Source: Sphagnum compactum
Lineage: Eukaryota; Bryophyta; Sphagnopsida; Sphagnales
Direction of reading: 5' to 3'
DNA length: 64,000 nt
NCBI GenBank assembly: GCA_965153455.1
Contig: OZ234497.1
Coordinates: 12,758,302-12,822,301 of the forward strand
The notes beneath the pieces were generated by a model, which was not told the DNA's origin, made no database searches, and saw only the letters and a program-made list of their open reading frames with translations. Positions 57,625 through 64,000 of this stretch are shown one piece after another. Made by a program: the position numbers and the translations under genes. Position 1 is the first letter of the stretch; each line of letters opens with the position of its first letter.

Positions 57625-58405
57625 TATACATATATAACTATTTTAACCCCCTGAAATGTTCAATTTTGGACACCCAAAACTTGGAAAAATGTGTCCAAAA
57701 ATGTTTTAAATTTTGGAGGTGCAAAACTTGAAAGAACTTGGTGTTTTTTTTATGGGCAAAATTTAACATTTCCAGGGTTTAAAATAGTCACTAATAAGAG
57801 ACCTCACTCTCAAGAAGTTGAAATGCACCAGGGTCCAGTATTGGTAGGTGTGCTTGGTTCTGGCCCCTTTTTCTCATGGGCCCCTACTCACTCCCAAAGC
57901 TTAAAAGTAAGAGTCTTTTTAGGATTGTTTTTGTTTTGAAGATGACCATGGTTTTGTTTTTGTTGCAGCAGAGTTTGATTGATGGGTTGAGAGAACTTGG
58001 AGTACTCCAGTGAGTGAGTGAGTGAGTGAGTACCTAGAGACCAAGGAGGTGGTGGTGGTGGTTGTGATTCTGCACAAAGAGTGTGTGTTTTTTGGTGGTA
58101 AGAAACTCATCAACTTAGTTGCCATTTGAAAAGTTTGTGTTTGTGTTTTTTTGGGAAAGAGCTTTTTTATGGTTGTGGGATTGTTTTTGCAATTATGGAT
58201 TTTTTGGGTTTTTAAGTTCTTTTGCTTTTGGTTTGTAGTTAGTTGTTGCAGATCTGGTAGGAGAAAAGAGCTCCAAATAGAAACAGTGATGCTTATGGTG
58301 AGGTAGGTGGGTGGGTGGGTGCTTGCAACAGATGATATAATACCAAAAGCAAGAAGAAGAAGAAGAAGAAGAAGAAGAAGAAGACAGGAGAAGTGTTAGT
58401 AAACC
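57625..58405 (+). promoter_or_regulatory. 5' flank and likely 5' UTR of the quinone oxidoreductase gene
   Basis: Upstream of the start at 58,406. Contains (GTGA)n at about 58,010-58,030, (GGTG)n near 58,305-58,321 and a (AAG)n run at 58,351-58,384 that ends 21 bp before the ATG. No TATA box assigned with confidence. Confidence 0.4.
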
Positions 58406-60812
58406 ATGACAAAAACCATGAGAGCTGTGCAGTACTCTGGCTATGGTGGAGGTGCTGCTGCTTTGAAGGTATTATTCTGCAGCTCAAGTTGACCCTTTTC
58501 TCTACATAGCTTCTTGGTTTACTTTGGTTTGGTTTGGAATGAACATGGTGTGTATGTATGAGAGCAGCATGCTGAAAGTTCTTCTCTATTGTGTGAAAAC
58601 TGTGGTTGCAAAAAAAGCTTGCAAATGAAAGAGAAAATATTGAGATGGAAGAGCTTCAATTAGGTTAGAGACAATTTTTTTAATAGATGGGAATTGATCA
58701 CATCCTTCCTCCTTAATTTTATTTCTGTGAAATCAAATTCGGTGGGTAAAATGCATCATGGCATGAAGAGCACAATATGTTTTTGTTATCCGCATGTGGT
58801 GAATTTTTGTTGTTGTAAATTACGAATTTTGAAGAGACAGACAGACAGAGAGATCTTAGAGGGAGAGATTGATTGTATCTGAACAACACACAGCATGTGG
58901 AGATTCCGGTCCCAACTGTGAAGAAGGACTATGTGTTGATCAAAGTGGAAGCTGTGAGTATCAATCCCCTTGATTGGAAAATTCAAGATGGTTATGTGAA
59001 GCATATCTTGCCGCCCAGGTTTCCACACATCCCAGGTACTTTACTTTCACACACCATGTGCAAAATTTGAAAGAGTAAAATTCTAGTTGTTAATTCTAAT
59101 AAGATGTATTGAGTTGGAATTTTCTAGTTTGTTCTGTGAAGTATCTGGGATTTCAGGTCTGTAGTCTTTGGTCTTCTTGCAAGAACAAGAAAAGAAAGAG
59201 TTACCAAGTTTGAAACAAACTGTGTGTGTCTTGGGGACTTCCGGATGTCTAACTCAGACTGAACTGGCAAAACATGCTCTTGGGGACAGGCACTGATGTT
59301 TCAGGCGAGGTTGTGAGTGTTGGTCATGGAGTTACAACTTTTGCACCAGGTGACAAGGTTGTGGGTTGCCTTGGCACGGTATGTTAGGGTTTCTCTTTTT
59401 ACTGACTCCCCATCCAAACAAAATGAAACCTTCTAAACTCTTTTTCTGCAACTTGGGTTTAGGGTACACAAAAAGGCAGAAAAACAAGCTCACATGATCA
59501 CAGACAGACTTCTCGATACCTGAAAAGAAGGACTGTTTCTTTGACAAACTTTTCAAATTTTTCTGTGGGTTTCATTGACTAATTTGTTGGTGTTACACAA
59601 CATGAGAACAAATGGATTGCTTGGATGCACAGTTTGGTGGAGGATTAGCTGAGTATGCATTGGCACACATCTCAACCATAGCAAAGCGACCATCCGGGGT
59701 GACAGCACTGGATGGTGCCTGCTTAGGTGAGGCTGCGTTCTCTGCTCTTCAAAGTGTGCGCGATTGGGCAGGAGTTCAACTTAATGGAAGTAAACCGAAA
59801 GTTCCCATGAATGTTCTCATAACGGGTGCTGGCGGTGGTGTTGGAACATTCGCTGTGCAGGTTATATCTCTCTTTCTCCCATTTGATCAGAGTCAATTAG
59901 TACTCCCCCCTGAATAGGAATTCTTCAAAATTGAATGTTTCAAGGACTCCTTATACTCAAAAAGATCATGCTCTTTTGAAGTTGTCTGGCTTGTTTCTCT
60001 CTTGTCTTCTCTATTTTCATGTTGGTTTTTTGGTTTTTTTTCATCTCTTTTCGTGTTCCTTTTTCTTCTTGGTTTCATTGGTCTTCTCCTTTCATTTTAG
60101 GTTTTGTTGAACTAACCAGGAATGTGGTTTGAATTTTCCTATTGTTACAGCCATTCTTGTGACAGAAACTCACAGTACGTTTGTTTGAGTTGTAGCTGGA
60201 GATGGAATTTCTGAAATTGGTTTTGTCCTCTTATATGTGGACTTGAAAACCGAAGTTTGTAATTGTCATTTGGTTTTTGCTGGACATAAAAATGAATTTG
60301 ATTTTTTACTCTCAAGTGCACTGCAGCTTGCAAAATTGGGAGGTGTGCATGTGACAGCCACATGTGGTGATGATGCAAGACAGATGGAGCTCGTGAAGAG
60401 TCTTGGGGCGGATGAAGTATTGGATTCCAAGACAGCAGAAGGTGAATCTCTGGAGAGTCCATCGGGGAAGAAGTACGATACTGTAATTCAATGTGGTGAA
60501 TACATGCCCTTTGCCCATTTCAAGCCACAATTATCACCTACTGGCAAGGTCATTGACCTTGCTCCATCACCCAAAAGCATGCTGTCGAGTGCCACCAGTC
60601 TAGCTTCATTCTCCAAACAGAAATGTGTTCCTTTTGTGTCATCGACAAATTCCACTGACTACTACTTTCTTTTTAGTCTAATGCAGCAGAAGAAACTCAA
60701 GACGGTCATTGACTCTCAGTTTCCCTTGTCACAAGCAGAGAAAGCTTGGGCAGCTAGCATGACTGGGCACGTGACTGGAAAGGTCATCGTCACTTGTACA
60801 GAACACAGCTAG
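58406..60812 (+). CDS. NADPH:quinone oxidoreductase-like, chloroplast-envelope ceQORH family
   Basis: Zinc-free medium-chain dehydrogenase/reductase. Family members reduce quinones or alpha,beta-unsaturated carbonyls with NADPH, and the Arabidopsis relative sits at the inner plastid envelope without a cleaved transit peptide (family knowledge). Exons: 58406-58468, 58894-59035, 59290-59378, 59633-59860, 60327-60812; introns GT-AG; 335 aa plus stop, close to the 329 of Arabidopsis. Start: MTKTMRAVQYSGYGGG at the position where relatives begin; a second Met at residue 5 is possible. Landmarks: INPLDWKIQ at about 44-52, TDVSGEV at 70-76, FGGGLAEYA at 99-107, Rossmann motif GAGGGVGTFAVQ at 163-174 continuing LAKLGGVHVTATCG across the last intron, SLGADEVLDSKT at about 199-210. 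The end resembles relatives (TGHVTGKVIV). Intact. Converges with PSAT. Confidence 0.93.
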
Positions 60813-62781
60813 ATACACCTACCAGAAGGTGAAGAAAACCATAAGATCCTCACGATAGGAAAAAAAACTCTCCAAAGAAGCAAATGCAAAATGTGAAAGC
60901 TGTGAGACAGGTTAGTAGTATGGAGTGTGTTGAGGTATCGTAATGGCGTCACTACAGCATAGCAATCATGCCACCTTATCAGCACCCAATTTTAGCTTTT
61001 TGTGCAAACCTCATATGGAAGGCCAAAAAAAAACTCTTTTTGTGTGTTGGATTTGGACCATCTTTGGAAAAGGGCTGGCCTTCATGTGCCTTTCAAGAAT
61101 GGAAACAATCTGTTAGATGATTCCTGGTTTTGAAGAGGAGCTTGGTTGGTATGTTCTGTTGAATTCTGTTTCCATATGTAATCACTCACTTTTCTTTCTC
61201 CCTATTGAATTGCTGAAACAAAGTTTTTGGATAGCATGTTCATAACATAACAACACTAGCTTCTTGTCATCTAAATCCTCTGCCGCTTAAAGGTAAATTC
61301 AAACCAGTGTTGGGAACCTAGGGGTTGTTCGGTCAAGTTCCAAAAAATTAGCTCTCTGTGCTTTAGCAATTTCAAATTAGTGTCAATTAGTGTCGGGCAA
61401 AGTATGAACTTTTGAACATACAAGCTAATAATGCAGATTTTCGATGTTTTAAATTCATATCAACCTGGTGATGGTACCCACAGTAGTAGAAAAACCTCAT
61501 TTTGCAACTTGTCTTTGATGATTAAAAATGTCCGACTGACCATTTTTAAAGAATTCAAACCAGCTTGTGACATCAGCATTGAATTTATTTATTTTGAACA
61601 AACTTTCACATTGACATAGTCCTGGTATCATAGTAATAATACCTTGGCAACTTTGACACCAATTCGACACTTGTTTTCAAAAGAACAAAAGTTTCTGAAG
61701 GCAAGTTTAGCATCAACAGCAATATTCCATGTCTGGACTTGGTACCTTCAATTTTAATCGGTTGTTCAACAGACATGTGTCGAAGCTGCCCTTGCACTGC
61801 AGTGCATTAGGATGCAAGGCTGATTTTTAGTTGCTACGGAAGCAAGCATATACTATATTCGTGGTACTGAGACTGATACAACCCTAATGTGACATTACCT
61901 ACCTCATAACTAGGGGCTATGAGGCTGGTATTACCTCATATCCTTGGCAGGCAAGTATGGGTACAAGGCCGATATTGCCTCAAGCCATACACATACCCAT
62001 CTGTTCACTTCTTTGATACCAGGAGCAACATCAGTCTAATACCAGTGTTCCAGGGTTATAGAAGGACCAGTATCAGTCTACATAGCAGGGTGTTTCCCCA
62101 AAGGTTGTATCAGGATCAATATCAATCTATATACCAGGGTTACAGGGTTGTAACAGGACCAATTTCCGTTGATATATCAGGGTTCCAACCTGATACACAC
62201 CAAACATTGGTTCAGAATAAGAGATGTTAACATGAAGTTCCCAAAAAAGGTAATTCCAAAGAGTTGATAGAAACACACCTGGTGAACCAAAATGTGGCCT
62301 GGACCAAAATGAAAACTACATTGTTCCGTAGTCTCTCCCTTCCTCACTTGCAGGCAGAGCTAATGAAGTGTCAATAATAATGTAACGTCTTAAGAATAAT
62401 GTGTTGCACTTCCTGTTCCAAGAATGCTTATTACAAAAGCAAGCAACTCCATGCATACAATCTCAGGCAACAGAGTGCTTCTGCGCAGATTCTCCCTCCT
62501 CTCTCTCCCTCTCTCCTGTCTCTCCATCTCTTCCTTTCTCTCCTGGTGCTGAAAGCATACTAAGATAAATGTTTCATCAAAGAAGTGCAATCGCATTTCC
62601 TCTACCCCAGCATCTACACTTATGGTGACAGAAAAGAATGGAAAACAACAAAATCTTTGTCAAGAATAAAACCTACTAATTATATGCATTGCTGCATTCA
62701 GGGGCCTAATTACTCATCAAAAAGCCAGCAGGCTGCTTCAGTTGCTGCTGTTTCTGTCTTTTTGTCTGTCAACAGAAACCC
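60813..62781. other. intergenic region between convergent genes
   Basis: Holds the 3' UTRs of both neighbours. A hAT-like terminal motif (cagtgttggga) starts at 61,305, preceded by attcaaac, which recurs at 61,553-61,560; the right end lacks the expected terminal repeat, so the element is unproven. A CT-rich stretch lies at about 62,487-62,545, just downstream of PSAT. Confidence 0.4.
62030..62200. repeat. ~45-bp degenerate tandem repeat, about 4 copies
   Basis: Units start near 62,031, 62,073, 62,120 and 62,166 with variants of cagtctatataccagggttc followed by gggttgtaacaggaccaat. Non-coding. Confidence 0.75.
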
Positions 62782-64000
62782 TCATGATGACTGTTTTGCT
62801 TGGAATGCTTTCATGAGGGAAACAAGCTTCTCAACTCCGGCTTTTGGCATCGCATTGTAGATAGAGGCTCTGACACCTCCAACAGAGCGATGTCCCTTCA
62901 GTTGCACCATTCCATTAGCCGCTGCCTCCTTGATGAATGCGGCTTCTAAGTCAGGGGTAGCCATGGTGAAAGGAACATTCATGCAAGAACGCACCGATTT
63001 CTCCACTGGACAGTTGAAGAATCCATTGCTACTGTCAATCGCATCATACAGGATATTGGCCTTTTCAATGTTGTTCTTCTCCACAGCTTCCAATCCTCCT
63101 TGTGCCAGTAGATCCGCAAACACAAGACCACAGACATAGATGGTGAAGCAAGGAGGAGTATTGTACAAGGATTTGTTGTCAGCATGGATCTTGTAGTCCA
63201 GCATGACTGGGGTTTGTGGCTGTGCATTCCCCAGCAAATCCTTCCTGATGATAACAATGGCCACTCCTGCAGGGCCGATGTTCTTCTGCACTCCACCATA
63301 AATGATCCCAAACTTGGATACATCGATCGGCTTGGAACAGAAATTGGAAGAAACATCAGCAACGAGGATGGTGTCCTCACTCACTTTCGGATACTCCTTG
63401 AATTCCACTCCATGAATTGTCTCATTTGCACAGATATGCACATACTTGGCACCGGATGTGAGCTTGATCTCCGACTCTGTCGGCAGTCTTGTATACTTCT
63501 CAGACTTCCCGCTCCAAGCCAGATTTGGTTTGCAGTATTTCTGTGCTTCCTTGTAGGCTTTATCGCTCCATGAGCCTGAGACAATGAAATCCACAACGTC
63601 GTCAGGCTTGCACAAGTTCAGAGGAATGGCAGAGAACTGCGTGGTGGCTCCTCCCTGCAGAAACAAAACTTCGTAATTCTCCGGTATCTTTAGAAGCTCT
63701 CTGAAATCAGCCTCCGCCTTCTGAATGATGGACAGAAACTCCTTCCCGCGATGGCTCACTTCCATGATGCTCATTCCGCTGCCCTTCCAGTTGAAAAGAT
63801 CCGCCTGCGCTTCCTTCACAACCTTGGCAGGCAGAGTAGCCGGTCCCGCAGCGAAGTTGAATACACGGCCATCGGTATCGATCTCATTTGACGAGCCATC
63901 CTGCTTTTTCTGCACAGACGGAGGAGCAGTAGCTGTGCATCTTACACTCAGACTGTGCGTCTCCGCTCTCCTCACCAGATGCGTCGCCTTCTCCCGTTGC
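62782..64000 (-). CDS. PSAT: phosphoserine aminotransferase, plastid type, 5' end beyond window
   Basis: PLP enzyme converting 3-phosphohydroxypyruvate and glutamate to phosphoserine and 2-oxoglutarate, second step of the phosphorylated serine pathway in plastids. A single uninterrupted frame of 405 codons plus stop is visible. It stays open to the window edge with no in-frame ATG in the leader, so the start and part of the transit peptide lie outside. The leader visible here (to about [11 protein letters not shown]) is basic and Ser-rich. Motifs: [48 protein letters not shown], and the PLP lysine in [11 protein letters not shown] (codon 63,285-63,283). The end is FQAKQSS. Lack of introns matches the Arabidopsis PSAT1 gene as I remember it. 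Looks functional. Confidence 0.95.
   Translation of the reverse strand, partial: QREKATHLVRRAETHSLSVRCTATAPPSVQKKQDGSSNEIDTDGRVFNFAAGPATLPAKVVKEAQADLFNWKGSGMSIMEVSHRGKEFLSIIQKAEADFRELLKIPENYEVLFLQGGATTQFSAIPLNLCKPDDVVDFIVSGSWSDKAYKEAQKYCKPNLAWSGKSEKYTRLPTESEIKLTSGAKYVHICANETIHGVEFKEYPKVSEDTILVADVSSNFCSKPIDVSKFGIIYGGVQKNIGPAGVAIVIIRKDLLGNAQPQTPVMLDYKIHADNKSLYNTPPCFTIYVCGLVFADLLAQGGLEAVEKNNIEKANILYDAIDSSNGFFNCPVEKSVRSCMNVPFTMATPDLEAAFIKEAAANGMVQLKGHRSVGGVRASIYNAMPKAGVEKLVSLMKAFQAKQSS

Noticed and set aside
63184-63573. 129-codon plus-strand ORF
   Set aside because: Antisense shadow of PSAT.

Overview
This is nuclear DNA from a land plant. The evidence is five spliced or plastid-type plant genes in AT-rich, repeat-filled DNA: an arginine-pathway acetylglutamate kinase with a chloroplast-type leader, a plant family-2 beta-galactosidase, the thylakoid cytochrome c assembly factor CCS1, a chloroplast-envelope-type quinone oxidoreductase, and an intronless plastid-type phosphoserine aminotransferase. 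I suspect a seed-free plant such as a moss, from the gene spacing and the kind of transposon debris, but the sequence alone does not settle this.

Layout. 1-10,978 holds no convincing gene, only small dispersed repeats and MITE-like elements. 10,979-12,464 (-) is NAGK (2 exons, 365 aa). 12,465-20,553 is filled mainly by a 4.8-kb TIR/TSD-bounded PIF/Harbinger-like non-autonomous element (13,039-17,840), a small related MITE and a dead hAT-like transposase. 20,554-28,731 (-) is the GH2 beta-galactosidase (17 exons, 1,161 aa). 28,732-31,462 is a spacer with one hypothetical ORF. 31,463-35,264 (-) is CCS1 (8 exons, 603 aa). 35,265-58,405 is a 23-kb gene desert with a decayed Ty3/gypsy integrase region, a broken dioxygenase-like gene, a second dead hAT-like transposase, several tandem arrays and a fold-back element. 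58,406-60,812 (+) is the quinone oxidoreductase (5 exons, 335 aa). 62,782-64,000 (-) is PSAT, which runs off the right edge. The last two genes converge.

I worked out exon boundaries by hand from reading frame, GT/AG sites and family similarity. Each spliced model closes to a whole number of codons with matching intron phases. The genes do not form a pathway cluster; they are ordinary neighbours, three of them plastid-related (four counting PSAT). I found no convincing undescribed system. The most interesting points are the partial exon duplication with a decoy splice site inside the NAGK intron, the long repeat-laden Harbinger-like element, and the fragmentary 2OG-dioxygenase-like relic.
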